From Shinisaurus crocodilurus (taxonomy: Eukaryota; Chordata; Lepidosauria; Squamata; Shinisauridae): a stretch of 64,000 bases of DNA. Every line of letters begins with the position of its first letter. The stretch's first letter is position 1. The notes under the pieces are model-generated. The model saw nothing but the letters and a program-made list of their open reading frames with translations. It did not search any database and had not been told where the DNA came from. The stretch lies in NCBI GenBank assembly GCA_021292165.1, contig CM037879.1:40950339-41014338 (forward strand). The letters run 5' to 3'. A program made the translations under genes and the position numbers. Of this stretch, positions 52,268 through 62,263 are shown one piece after another.

Positions 52268-52924
52268 TGAAAGGGCTAAAATTGCTCCAGCCCTGATGGC
52301 TTACAATCCACTCTGTAGGCCCGTCCGCCTACGTGGATTCAGCAGAGCGTGAGTTGGAAGATTTAGCCTCTGTCTCATGTGTGTAACCGGCCCATGTAGT
52401 TCACACAGAGATTCAGCCTTTGTCTCCTCCACACGCAGCTTGTCCAAGCGTCTCTGATTACAGCCAGCTCCAGCTTGCTCGTCTTGTCAGCCCAACTGTA
52501 ATTAGTAATTTCCATAGAATCCACCACAGGGTTTTTACTACCTGTTTATTCTATGTAAGAGTAAATACAATCTCCTAAGTTACAGTCTATATTGCAGATT
52601 ATAATGCATAGCCAGTGCATAGCCAGTCCAGTCTAGCACACTTCATTACATGATTGCAACAAGTCAGAGAGAAGAGACAAAAAGAAGCACACAGAAAGCA
52701 ATCCTTCTCTCTACCACGAAAGTTACAGGAAACGAAACAACAATCATACTACGTCATCAGAAAGTACAAACCATGTGATCAGCTCATATTTCTTTCCCAC
52801 CTACTTTCCCCATGAGAATAGAATAGTAGTGTCAGACTAAACAAGATTGTTTTTCTAGCCATCCTGTACCTTTCCAAATGAAAACACTTGTGCCACAGCT
52901 GTTGTTTTGTTACATGTCCCAACA
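52268..52924 (-). repeat. 5' LTR of the copia element
   Basis: 657 bp. Minus-strand TG...CA ends. Promoter-like elements on the minus strand: TATAAT-like at plus 52597-52607, AATAAA at plus 52545-52550, CRE-like TGACGTA at plus 52750-52756 (inference). Differences from the 3' LTR are few, indicating a recent insertion. Confidence 0.96.
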
Positions 52925-53209
52925 CTACTCTCTGCTTTCCATTCTTTAACCAGCTACTGATCCATAAGAGGACCTCTCCTCTTATTCCATGACTTCCCCT
53001 GGCCCCAACCCTTTCCCCACCAACTATCAATCATTTTGGTGGTTTCCCAGATTGCGTGCAGTTTCTCCCCCCTCCATTCTAAAAGGTTAAAATGCCTCTC
53101 CTAAAGCTTCGTTACTGGCAAGAAGAGCTTTAAGCTAAAATATCGGGGGGTGGGGGTGGCCCTGCCCCTATTGCCTTTGGCAAAAGTTTCTGCACCCTGG
53201 CATAGGTGT

Positions 53210-53335
53210 ACATGTTCATTATGAAGTGTTTGGGGGTTTTTTGTTTTTGTTTTTTACCGGTTTTGCACATGCAAGCTGCCTAGAACATGGCAGATTTAGC
53301 AAGGATATAAATATGTCAAATAAACAAACATTGCT
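53210..53335 (+). mobile_element. L2-like LINE 3' tail
   Basis: 'gcaagctgcctagaacatgg' with 'aaggatataaatatgtcaaa' and a final 'taaacaaaca' tail resembles L2 3' ends such as 18280-18350. Short and diverged. Confidence 0.4.
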
Positions 53336-53893
53336 GGTTGGGGTTTGTGCCTATAACTAGTTCTGCATCTGAGCCCTCAGCTTGTGATCTACAGCCAAAG
53401 GAAGGTTCTATAGGAAACCAAGCCAGATATTCTGCCTGATATACTGGAGCAGGTAGTAATCCAATACACCCTGCCCTTTTTATAAACTTCCATGTCAGGC
53501 TTGGTTCTTCCATCTCAACAAATAAGGGTCTCCATTCATTGTTGCATTGTGCCACATACTGCAGTCCTTGTCCAACATCACTTCAAGTTCAGGAAAGCAA
53601 GGAAGGAACTGGACCTACATTAGCACTGAGATGGATTCAGATGTGACAAACTCTACGTCAGCCAACTCTACGTCAAATCATAGAATGTACAGCCTGCCTT
53701 TTTGATCGAACAAACCAGCACCGCTGGCTTAATGTAGAAGCAACTGTGGATCAGGTTGGCTGGACTTGTTTATCAGTAACAATATACTAAATTATTGTGC
53801 CAGAGAAGCAAACAAAAGTGCCCTTTCAAGCAGTGCCCTTTTCAGCCTTAGTCACAACTTGTCGCAACTTTGCTGCTCCCTCTTTATTGTGTG
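53336..53893. other. No feature recognised
   Basis: Unassigned single-copy sequence. A direct repeat 'ctctacgtca' pair lies at 53652 and 53667. Confidence 0.35.
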
Positions 53894-54123
53894 GGGCCTG
53901 TCCCAAAACATTTAGTTGCCTGAAGTGAAGGATGAAATGGTGCCTCCCTCATTCAATGTACAGAAGCTGACTGGACTGGCACTTGGACCTTATTCCAAAA
54001 ATGGTGATGGGATGGCGCCTTCCACCACACCTGTCCTCCAACACCTCACCACCACTCCCTAACCCCCAGCATTTGCCACCTGAAGAGGCCACCTCACTCT
54101 ACCTAATGGTAGTGCTAGCCCTG
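53894..54123. mobile_element. hAT-type non-autonomous element, 'GCCTGAAG' family
   Basis: Left 'gggcctgtcccaaaacattt' with 'agttgcctgaag'; right 'cctaatggtagtgctagccctg'. Layout follows 30568-30830 and 13236-13497. TSD not recognisable. Confidence 0.6.
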
Positions 54124-54223
54124 TGTGATGTGTTATATACTTTGCAAATGATCCCCAGCCTATGGATTGTAGGGCATGTATCTGCTTTCTTGATTTACCA
54201 ACAATATCGCCCCCTCCCCCACT

Positions 54224-55160
54224 CAGGGCCAGTGCACCCATGAGGCGGGATGAATTCCCTGCTTCAGGTGGAGGGTCCAGAAGGGTGGCGGATTGCGTGC
54301 CTCCGCCCACAGTTGGGAGGCCCATGCACCTCTGTGTTTCTGCTACCCTGGGATGGATGCACACTGCACACCCCACTGTAATAAGTCTCACTTTAAGTGA
54401 GACGTAGGCACCAGCAGCCACTCCAGAAAGCCCTGCTGGACACTCTCCTGCTGCCACAACAGGAGACTACTTGGCATGGCTCTCCAGAGTGGCAGTTGCT
54501 GCTGCCCACCCTATGGCTTACTCTTGAGCACCTCAGAAGAAGTCAAAGGGCAGGCGGTTGCTCTGGGGAACTGTGCCAGCCCACTCTCTTGCTGTGGCAA
54601 ATGCTGCAGCAAGAGAGAGCACTGGCTGGCATATCTCTTCAGAGAAACAGGCCAATGCCTTGAGCAAGGAATCAGCCCACTTGGCTCTCCAGAGAGCTGC
54701 ACCAATTGTAGCGGCAGGAGAGAAGCTGACACAGCTCTCTGGAGCACTGCCTGCCAGATGCCTAGCTCTCTGAAGACTCAGAAAGCTAGGTACTGAATGG
54801 GAAGGCTCTCTAGGATGACCCGCTGGTTGCTTTAAAAGCAGCTGGTGCAGCCCTCCAGAAAGCCCGCCCAACCAAAATGCCTCACTGTGAGGGGTCCTTC
54901 ATCATAGTGAGGCATTGGCAGGAGTTGGCTTTGGAGATTACCTGTGGTGCCATAGCACAGGCTCCAGGGCCACCTCCTTGTCAATGCCATGCTGTGAGGA
55001 AGGACCCCTCATAAGGCATCGAGGGAGAGTGCAGTGTGTGTGTGTGGGGGGGGGATAAAGAGGAAAAAGAGAGGAGCAGGATGGCGGTGGCGGGGAATAG
55101 AGGGCGGCAGCATGTGCTCTTGCCTCAGGCGGCAGGAGGTCTTATTCTGCCCGTGCTCCA
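54224..55160. mobile_element. hAT-like element starting CAGGGCCAGTGCACCC
   Basis: Left end CAGGGCCAGTGCACCCATGA. The interior has repeated 'actctc(t/c)tgctg(c/t)' and 'ggctctccagag' blocks (54430-54790) and a hairpin region (54880-54990) related to 17985-18085. The right side shows 'gcctcaggcggcagg' near 55125-55140, like a degraded terminus. Open frames in it lack domains. Confidence 0.45.
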
Positions 55161-56728
55161 TGTTGACAACTCCCTTCATTCTTGGATTTGCCTTTTGGCT
55201 CTATATTTGCAGTGGTATGTTTGCGTACACAAGGTCCTTCATTAATATATCTCCAAGTTATCATCATCCCTTTTTTTTATTACCGCTGTAGTGAGAATAA
55301 ATACCAGGAAAGCAGTCTTCATCTCCACATAATGCCGTGTGAAACACAACTGTTGCCCTTTATCCATTTTCACTTTATCCATTTCACTTCATCATGTGGT
55401 GGTTAGCCCAAGTAAAAGAATAAAATGATTTTAGATTAACACCTCCATCCCGGTTAACTCACCATTCAATTTCCAGTACTGTATTTCCTTATGAAGGAAT
55501 AGTTGGATCAGGCCTCCATAAAGGCAACATATTGATTTGGTTGTCCAAATCAGGAGGAGGAGCAAGGTTACCTTATTAGCCACACAGAGCTTAGGATAAA
55601 AGATTAAAAATGATACCAGTCATTTATAATATTCACCTGCACCAACCTCAGGCTTATTATAACTGTAATCTAACCTGTAATACCTGACCTAAAACTGTAA
55701 ATCTTTAAGTGATTACATGGTCAGGGAAGTTCAGGCAGATATAATTTAATCAGTTCAGAGCAGATTTAGCTGTAGGCTGGTTGCTCAGGCTGCTGGCACC
55801 TCGTCATATTTATGACACATTTAAATAAGAATAGCCAAAAAGTGAATCAGACTTGACTTTGATGCAGGTAAGCATTTAGCAACTGCCTAATTGTATTTAT
55901 CCACGACAGAATCACAATAGAACGTCTTTATTAGATCTCAGTTCCAGAACACAGTGTACCGCTCCTGGACCCTGTGTAGACCTGCAGGAATGTGGATAAA
56001 TTATGTTGCCATGTGTGTGTTTGTTTGTTTGTGTGTGTGTATGTGTGTGTGAAGATAAATCTGGGCTGTGTTAAGTATTGTGCTAAATATGCTATAAAAT
56101 AAGCAAGCCGTTTGGGCAGCCATGCTGCTGCATTCAAGTAGTCTGAGCATACTTCTGCAGAAAGTGTGCATACATATCCTGACCCAGGTCTCACAGGTCC
56201 CAGAATGGTGGCTTTTCTGATCACGTGTCAGGAGAGCACAGTGGCTATTTTTCCAGTTGTGAGGAATAATCTAAATCATAGTTTTGTAATGCAGCTCAGG
56301 GATTTAGGCCCTAGAATATATTTCTTCAAACTAGGGTTGTTATGTCTACTGCTGCTTTTGAAACATACACGAAAGTAGCTGTCAAACTAAGCTGAATATG
56401 TGGAGGAAAATGACTTGATTACTATTTGAAGAGATGACAACAGTATCAATTGAATATCACCATTAATACTTGAGAAATCAGATGCACAGTTTCTGTTATA
56501 CACATGGCGTGCTGGGAAGAACAGCCATGAGAATATTATTATCATGACAGGCTCTGTTGTTATTGTACCACTATTTGGGTTCTTGCACATTCCAAACCTA
56601 AAAGAGTTAAGGATTGAGTATAGAGCTGAGAACCACCTTCACAATATACCTATCTACACGATCACACTTTCCTGCCAGTATGGATGATATGTTTCTCTTC
56701 TTCCCTGCCTTTATAGGATATGATACAG
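55161..56728. other. Single-copy DNA
   Basis: No gene or repeat family recognised. GT-rich microsatellite at 56011-56051. Could be intronic. Confidence 0.35.
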
Positions 56729-56874
56729 TAGCCTTTGCCAACCTGGCGCCCTTGAAAAAAATGTGTTGGACTACAACTCCCACCATCCTGTCAGCATGCC
56801 CATTGTCCTGTTGGCTGGGGATGATGGGAATTGTAGTTTGACATGCCTGGTGGACACCAGGTAGGTGAAGGCTG
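56729..56874. mobile_element. hAT-type palindromic MITE, AGCCTTTGCCAACC family
   Basis: 146 bp. The left TAGCCTTTGCCAACCTGG and right end (reverse complement CAGCCTTCACCTACCTGG) pair at 14/18. Flanks TGATACAG (56721-56728) and TGATATAG (56875-56882) are a 7/8 TSD. Arms 'gactacaactcccaccatcc'/'ggatgatgggaattgtagtt'. Confidence 0.88.
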
Positions 56875-59369
56875 TGATATAGTATCTACCTTTTCAGACA
56901 TACCAAACAACGTGGCATAGAAATGGATGTCATTTTGGGACATCAGTTCGGCTTTCCAAGAATGGCTCAGCATTTCATTCATCACAGGTAATAATTTTAA
57001 AAGAAGATAGTAGTGGAACACTATTCACTTGAAAGACATACATTTTATTAGCAATGTGTAGATATGAAATTAATAAATGATTGTGTTACAATAAAACCTA
57101 ACACAACATAATTTACGTAAGCAGTAGTATCAAATTGTATACTGCCCTTTATTTTATTTTATTTTATTTTGACAGTATTTTTGTGAAACAATGACTTACC
57201 CATCATTCAGTGAACTCCAAGCTGGGGCAGGAATTTGATCCTGGGTCTATAAGACAGCTTCTAGTTGTAAAAGTGATTTTGTCCAGTAGTTAAGGAAATG
57301 CTTATTTGAAAGGCCTCATAATAATAATGCTAGTACGTATCATTTAACCGTATGCAATTGTCACTACCCACTGGAGATATGTTTGGTCACTCATATTAAT
57401 CTAAATGGGGCATGTGCAGGGGACATTACTCTGAACTGTGCTCCTTATTTATCACCAACAGCAGAGATAGCCCAATCTGATGAGCTATGTTGGTTTTAGT
57501 GAACCATCTCTTAACCAGAAGCTTTTAACAGTCTCTCGAGTTTTCTTTAATGTTTGTCACACAGTTTCTCTTAACATCCAACTTAAGTCTTTTGTTCAAA
57601 AAGCTGGGCATAAAACCTGATATATCTATCTATCAATCTATCTACATATATCACTGTCTGTTATTGGAGATCTAATGACAACAGCTCTGTCTGCATCCCA
57701 AACACCTGCCTTGTGCAGGAGGTATGTGCTCTTTCTATGTGCACCGTGAGCCTTTAATGTCAAATGTATTATTTCCACAAATATGCACATTCAGTGAGAT
57801 TAATCTCAATAATTTTAAGAGCGCCACTGGGAAAAAAATATTTTAGGAGACCAGAAAAAAACAATTCCAAACTTTGTTTTAAATACCATACAAATTTGCT
57901 GGTTATGAAAAAAGTGTGAAAAATACTATTTGCTTTTTATAATCGGATTCTGTGGGATCTAATCCTATATCGTATTTATGGCTGTGTGCTAGCTATTCAA
58001 AATTAAAATGAACCTTTCGTCCGTGTGTATCATAAATGGGCATTTATCAGGATTATATGATTTTGCAATCCATCTGAATATGTAACTGGAATTTGTTTTC
58101 TTTCCGTTTCGCTATGTAATTACCATGCGACAATAACAAAAGTGACATGTTTGAAGAACAGATAAAATGCTGTAAATTGGCCAGTAATGGTGATATTTCC
58201 TCATCTTCTGAAAAACCCATTTATTCTCTCTCTCGACAAATCAAGGCATTGTCAGCCTGCACTCATCTTGTGGCCAGAGGGGCCCTACCAATTTCTAGAT
58301 GTAAGTGAATACTGGAATGCAGATGAGGCCTACTAACTAAGGCTTTCAACTCAGGCAGCTGGTCTTAGCTTGCCTCAATTTCTAAATCATCCATAATGGG
58401 GCCAGGACCTCAGAAGCACTAAAAAGAGCGAGCTGACACGCTGGACAAACTGTTAATTTTTTTTCCTGAAGAAGCTGCTATATTGCACATCTGTCACTGC
58501 TATGCAGACAATTACTCACAGAGAGTGTGTGTGTGTGGGGGGTAGAATCTGCTGCTTGTTTCTTGTGTAGTTGTTAACCAACATAATGGTGAAATGCAAT
58601 GGGGTGGGAGAGGCGTAAAGAGGGTCTTCCTCCTCCCATCTTAAAATTCTCCTCAGTTGTTTTCCCATTTTGAATGCTTCAGTATTCCACAAATGTAAAA
58701 GCCCAACGATGATGCTATTAAAGGATAGGTACAAAGTGCATCCAGGCTGGTTAACAATGTTTGAGATTATTGTCCTCGGCTTTCCCTATCCCGCTTCTAA
58801 AATGTCACATTACATAAGAGTTATTATGTTTTTAAATCATTCTGTAATTTTTGAAAGGCACTTTCACATGCGAGGCTATGAGATTCCAGCTGTGAGAGCG
58901 TGTTTACTGTAAAATATGCCTTTCATCAACAATTCCCACCTTAATTTGAAATAAGTGCTATGCGTATATTGCGCAATTTAATAAGGTATATATATATATA
59001 ATGCCTATATTACACAAGTTAATAACCATTTTATAGTATTTACAACTACGCTAGTATTTAAAAATAAATAGGGTAATGGATCATTTAGTCACCATAGGGC
59101 CTGCTTGGACATTATTCCTTCCTCCCCAAATACTCTCCCGGGAGAGATTACAGTTTGTTTACTCTCTTACCCATCCTCAGGGAGAAATAAACAACTACTA
59201 AGAGTTCCTGTGGTCATCTGAATGCAGGATCTCCCTTGACCCTGGGAGATTAAGCTTCGAGGGTATAATCACCATGGATCTGAGGAGACCCTGCAATCAG
59301 ATAACCATGGAATCTCCCACTCAGGTGCTTATTCTTTCCCTAGTAAAAAAAAGAAAAGAAAAGTGGGGG
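56875..59369. other. Long single-copy AT-rich block; best conserved non-coding candidate (57700-59050)
   Basis: The longest stretch in the window without a transposable element I can name. 57700-59050 is complex sequence with many TAAT/ATTA cores (for example 'gcaatccatctgaatatg', 'gctatgtaattaccatgc'). Short GT, TA and TCTA runs at 58524, 58987 and 57626. No exon signature. Absence of TE insertions would fit constraint but is weak evidence. Confidence 0.35.
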
Positions 59370-59700
59370 ACAGCACATATATCCTGCTTTATAGTGGACA
59401 GTCCTCTGTTTGAAGGGCTGCCAGACAACAATCCTTTATTTGAATGTGCTCTCTGTTTGAAGGGCCATCCAGCTCAAGTTTGGTTTAAAGATAAAAAAAA
59501 CTGTAAGAAGGGAGAGCAAGGGCCTTGGAAGCTGCCCATCAGCAGTGAGGGCCTGACAGCAAGCTCAACAGTCTTCCCCACTGTATTGTATTTTAATTTA
59601 AAGTATAGCAATTATTGCAAATTTACACCTATACATGTAAATTAGCACATGTAGATTTTATGGAAATCTATCCCCCCCCCCCTTTTAAATGGTCACCCTA
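59370..59700. mobile_element. DNA transposon with TGGTCACCCTAG-type end, shorter copy
   Basis: Shares 'cagtcctctgtttgaaggg', 'cagctcaagtttggtttaaa', 'gggccttggaagctgcccat' style blocks and the 'ttttaatttaaagtatagca' AT part with 21140-21815, and ends 'aaatggtcaccctag'. A poly-C run is at 59673-59683. Confidence 0.6.
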
Positions 59701-59955
59701 GCAGGGGGACCAGGAAGGAGCATGTAAATTTGCTCCTGTTCTTTCTGTGAACATAATCACAGGAGAATTGTCTGAATAGGTCTGGTATTCTCTGTTAGGA
59801 GGTTTCCCCCCCAGTTATAAAAAAGTTACAAACACTGAACAGGTAATGATTAAAGATGGCTATATTTATTGGTAGGCACAACACTCAGCGGACTATCCAA
59901 AGCATGGCAAAGAATCATGCACAGAAAGGGCCTTCACTGAGAGCTTAACTATTCT
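59701..59955. other. No feature recognised
   Basis: Unassigned. Confidence 0.4.
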
Positions 59956-60009
59956 GATTGCTGGGGAGTGCTGGGAGTTGTAGGACTTTTCTCTGTCTAA
60001 ACATGTGTA

Positions 60010-60834
60010 TTATTTATTTATTTATTTATTTATTATTATTTACATTTATTTATCGCCCATCTGACTGGCAAACCGGCCACCCTGGGCGATGTACACAAGA
60101 TAAAATACAGGATAAAATACATTTAAAACAGTATAAAATTTTAAAATCTTAGCCCGCCCCATATTCCCGACTGAACAGCCGTGTTTTTAGTGAGCAGCGG
60201 AAGCTCAGCAGAGAGGGGGCATGGCGGAGGTCACTCGGGAGAGAGTTCCACAGTATGGGGGCCGCCACAGAAAAGGCCCTCTTCCTAGTCCCCACCAGCC
60301 TGGCTGCTCTGGCTGAAGGGACAAGGAGAAGGCCATCTGTGGCAGATCTTGCTGAGCGGCCTACTTGGTGTTGCTGGAGACGCTCCTTGAGATAGACTGG
60401 ACCGGAGCCGTATAGGGTTTTAAAGGTCAAAACCAACACCTTGAATTCGGCTCAACAAGCAACTGGTAGCCAGTGCAGCTACTTGAGCACTGGAGTGATG
60501 TGATCCTGCCGGCAGCTGCCTTTAACCAGGCGAGCCGCTGCGTTCTGTACCAGCTGTAGCTTCCGAACCATCTTCAAGGGTAACCCCACGTAGAGCGCAT
60601 TACAGTAGTCTAGGCGAGAGGAGACCAAGGCATGAACCACTGATGGGAGCAGGTGATTAGTAGGGGCGCAGCTGCCGTATCAGATGGAGTTGATACAGCG
60701 CCGCCCGGCTCACAGCTGCCACCTGAGCCTCCATGGACAGCTGGGAGTCTAGAATGACCCCCAAGCTGCGGACCTGGTCCTTCAGGGGTAGATGTACCCC
60801 ATTCAGCACCAGGTCAACATCCCCTAACCACACA
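60010..60834 (-). mobile_element. L2 LINE, 5' truncated, with 7-bp TSD
   Basis: 825 bp between exact ATGTGTA copies (60003-60009, 60835-60841). TTATTTATTTATTTATTTA tail at 60010; on the minus strand a 3' UTR ending 'gggcgataaataaatgtaa', then ORF2 C terminus. Minus-strand coding includes 'VRSLGVILDSQLSMEAQVAA' near 60770-60711, with frame breaks before the C-terminal piece. Confidence 0.9.
60149..60439 (-). pseudogene. L2 ORF2 C-terminal fragment
   Basis: 96 codons. Begins 'MLVLTFKTLYGSGPVYLKER' and contains 'RKRAFSVAAPILWNSLPSDL' (about 52-71) and 'SLLSFRCSLKTRLF' (about 76-89), the conserved C-terminal tail of L2 proteins whose function is not well defined. Upstream L2 coding (to 60834) is in other frames. 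Confidence 0.9.
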
Positions 60835-60894
60835 ATGTGTAGGATTGTGCCCTAAATTTAAAAATAAAAGTCTTCAATTACTTAGGGGCTAATT

Positions 60895-61280
60895 TTAATA
60901 GCCACCAACCTCAATGGCTTTAAAAGGGGATTAGACAAATTGATGGAGGATAAGACTGTTGTTGTTGTTGTTACTATTATTATTGTTGTTGTTGTTGTTA
61001 TTTAATAATTTTATTTATATACCGCCCAACAGCCGAAGCTCTCTGAGTGGTTTACAACAATGGCTACTAGCCATGATGGCTATATTTCACCTCCAGTATC
61101 CGAACCAGTATGCCTCTCAATACCCGCTGATGGGGAACATGAGCAGGAGGGTGCTTTTGTGGTCATGTCCTGCTTGCGGACTTCCTGTGGGCATTTGGTC
61201 GGCCACAGTGGGAAACAGGATAGGATGCTGGAGTGGATAGGACTTTGGTCTGATCTAGAACAGCTCTTCTTATGTTCTTA
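60895..61280 (+). mobile_element. CR1-type LINE 3' UTR, interrupted by an L2-like tail
   Basis: Plus strand. 60905-60955 ('tggctttaaaaggggattag') and 61058-61280 ('atggctactagccatgatgg' through the terminal TCTTATGTTCTTA) match CR1 3' sequence. The middle 60956-61057 is foreign. The 3' terminus is the reverse complement of that at 46151. Confidence 0.8.
60956..61057 (-). mobile_element. L2-like 3' tail with (GTT)n, inside the CR1
   Basis: (GTTGTT)n/(ATT)n run, then 'tttatttatataccgcccaa' and 'agctctctgagtggtttaca', the minus-strand 3' end of an L2-type element ('GGGCGGTATATAAATAAA'). Only the last 60 bp or so and its tail are present. Confidence 0.7.
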
Positions 61281-61665
61281 ATAATTTTGACAATGTTAAA
61301 GCTTGTCAGCAGGAAATGTTTTGATATTTCTAATGAGACGAGTGGGAGATGTCTGAGTATCTCAAAAGAGGAACAATTGGAACTTCAGTATTCTGGCTCG
61401 ATGAATTAAATTTCTTGGTAAAATGGAAGGGAACCACTTATCTGATGATGTATGGAAATTTAGCTTGAAATCATTTGGGGAAAAAAGGGGAAGAAATGAA
61501 GATGGGGTTAAGAATTATAATATCTAAATCACATGAAAATGTGGTGTAAACTTTGGATAATACAACTTTAAAGGACAAAGTATTGGTCATTGTAACAACC
61601 AACATACATTTGACATCTGTTTCCAAATTATCCCTTCTTAGGAATCACATCCTGCCAGCTGGAGG
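61281..61665. other. No feature recognised
   Basis: AT-rich unassigned sequence. Confidence 0.4.
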
Positions 61666-61775
61666 CTACCTCACAGGGTTGTTGTGAGGATAGGATGATG
61701 GGGAAGCATGGAGTACCTTGTATACTGCCCTGAGCTCATTGGAGGAAGGTTGGGATATAAATCTTACACACAAAT
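61666..61775 (+). mobile_element. Old SINE 3' part
   Basis: 'ctacctcacagggttgttgt' with 'gaggatagga', followed by 'gccctgagctcattggagga' and 'ggttgggatataaat'. Body as in the tRNA-SINEs, but a different 3' segment, so an older or separate subfamily. Head missing. Confidence 0.6.
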
Positions 61776-62016
61776 GAAACATAATCTAGAATGTTGGGCT
61801 ATGGAAAGCTCAGCCCTGACCAGTGAAAGCCAGTTCAATTGGGAAGTCTTACTACTGTACTACTACATTGGGAGTGAAACCAGGATTTCACTTGTGGTTT
61901 CAAATTCGGGTTCAGTTAAGTTCTGGAAACTTAAAAGTGCTTAATATTGTTGCTAACTGTTAACTGTAGTTAGGTTTGCTGTGGGGATGTCCATTGTCAT
62001 GTGAGCAGACCTGCAC

Positions 62017-62263
62017 TTTATTTTATTATTTTAAAATTATATTTACTGTATATCCCACCGTTTTTCCTGCAAGGAACCCAAGGCGGCTTACATAATCATC
62101 ATCTTCTCCATTTTTATCCTCACAACAAGCCTGTGAGGTAGGTTAGGCTGAGAGTCAGTGACTGGCCCAAAGTCACCCAATGAGCTTCATGGCCAAGTGG
62201 GGACTAGAACCCGGGTCTCCCAAGTCCCAGTCCAGCACTCTAACCACTACACCACACTGGCTC
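62017..62263 (-). mobile_element. tRNA-derived SINE, full length
   Basis: TTTATTTTATTATTTT tail, 3' segment 'caaggaacccaaggcggctt', body, B-box region 'ggactagaacccgggtctcc' and A-box region 'ctctaaccactacaccacac' with end 'tggctcac'. About 247 bp. Confidence 0.88.

Larger units (their letters stand above)
47496..52924 (-). mobile_element. Ty1/copia LTR retrotransposon, near-complete provirus
   Basis: 5429 bp on the minus strand, between LTRs 52268-52924 (5') and 47496-48154 (3'), flanked by an exact 5-bp TSD CTACT (47491-47495, 52925-52929). The order zinc knuckle, protease, integrase, RT, RNase H (integrase before RT) is diagnostic of Ty1/copia. A PBS and a polypurine tract are present. 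At least three frameshifts and a damaged gag make it non-autonomous. It sits inside a CR1 RT gene. Confidence 0.97.
46151..53025 (-). mobile_element. CR1-type LINE, 5' truncated, interrupted by a copia element and a MITE
   Basis: Minus strand. RT begins at about 53025 ('GIRGEVLLWISSWLKNGKQR' encoded at 52985-52926). It is cut by the copia insertion, resumes at 47490 with 'KFSQW', continues with a degraded RT and the 'QERDLGVVVDSSMKM' region (47190-47145), then a 3' UTR and a terminus TCTTATGTTCTTATG (46151-46165). The 3' UTR is cut by the MITE at 46738-46948. Stops and frame changes show it was already dead or has decayed since. Confidence 0.88.
46065..53199. mobile_element. hAT-type MITE split by a CR1 (outermost layer of a four-level nest)
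   Basis: The left piece (46065-46150: 'caggcctgtgggccaaatct', 'cgttcccaatccagac') and right piece (about 53035-53199: 'aaaatgcctctcctaaagct', 'tactggcaagaagagcttta') align respectively with the first and second halves of the intact MITE at 29915-30192. Outer flanks CCATAGGG (46057-46064) and GCATAGGT (53200-53207) agree in 6/8 positions, consistent with an old TSD. Everything between is later insertion. Confidence 0.8.
59956..60853. mobile_element. PIF/Harbinger-like MITE right arm, split by an L2
   Basis: 59956-60009 ('gattgctggggagtgctggg', 'agttgtaggac', 'ctctgtctaaacatgtgta') and 60842-60853 ('ggattgtgccct') are contiguous in other copies such as 43535-43588. The left arm is missing. Confidence 0.7.

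Noticed and set aside
47496..52924. Endogenous retrovirus or Gypsy element
   Set aside because: Integrase precedes RT, the protease and RT motifs are of copia type, the TSD is 5 bp, and no envelope-like frame exists.
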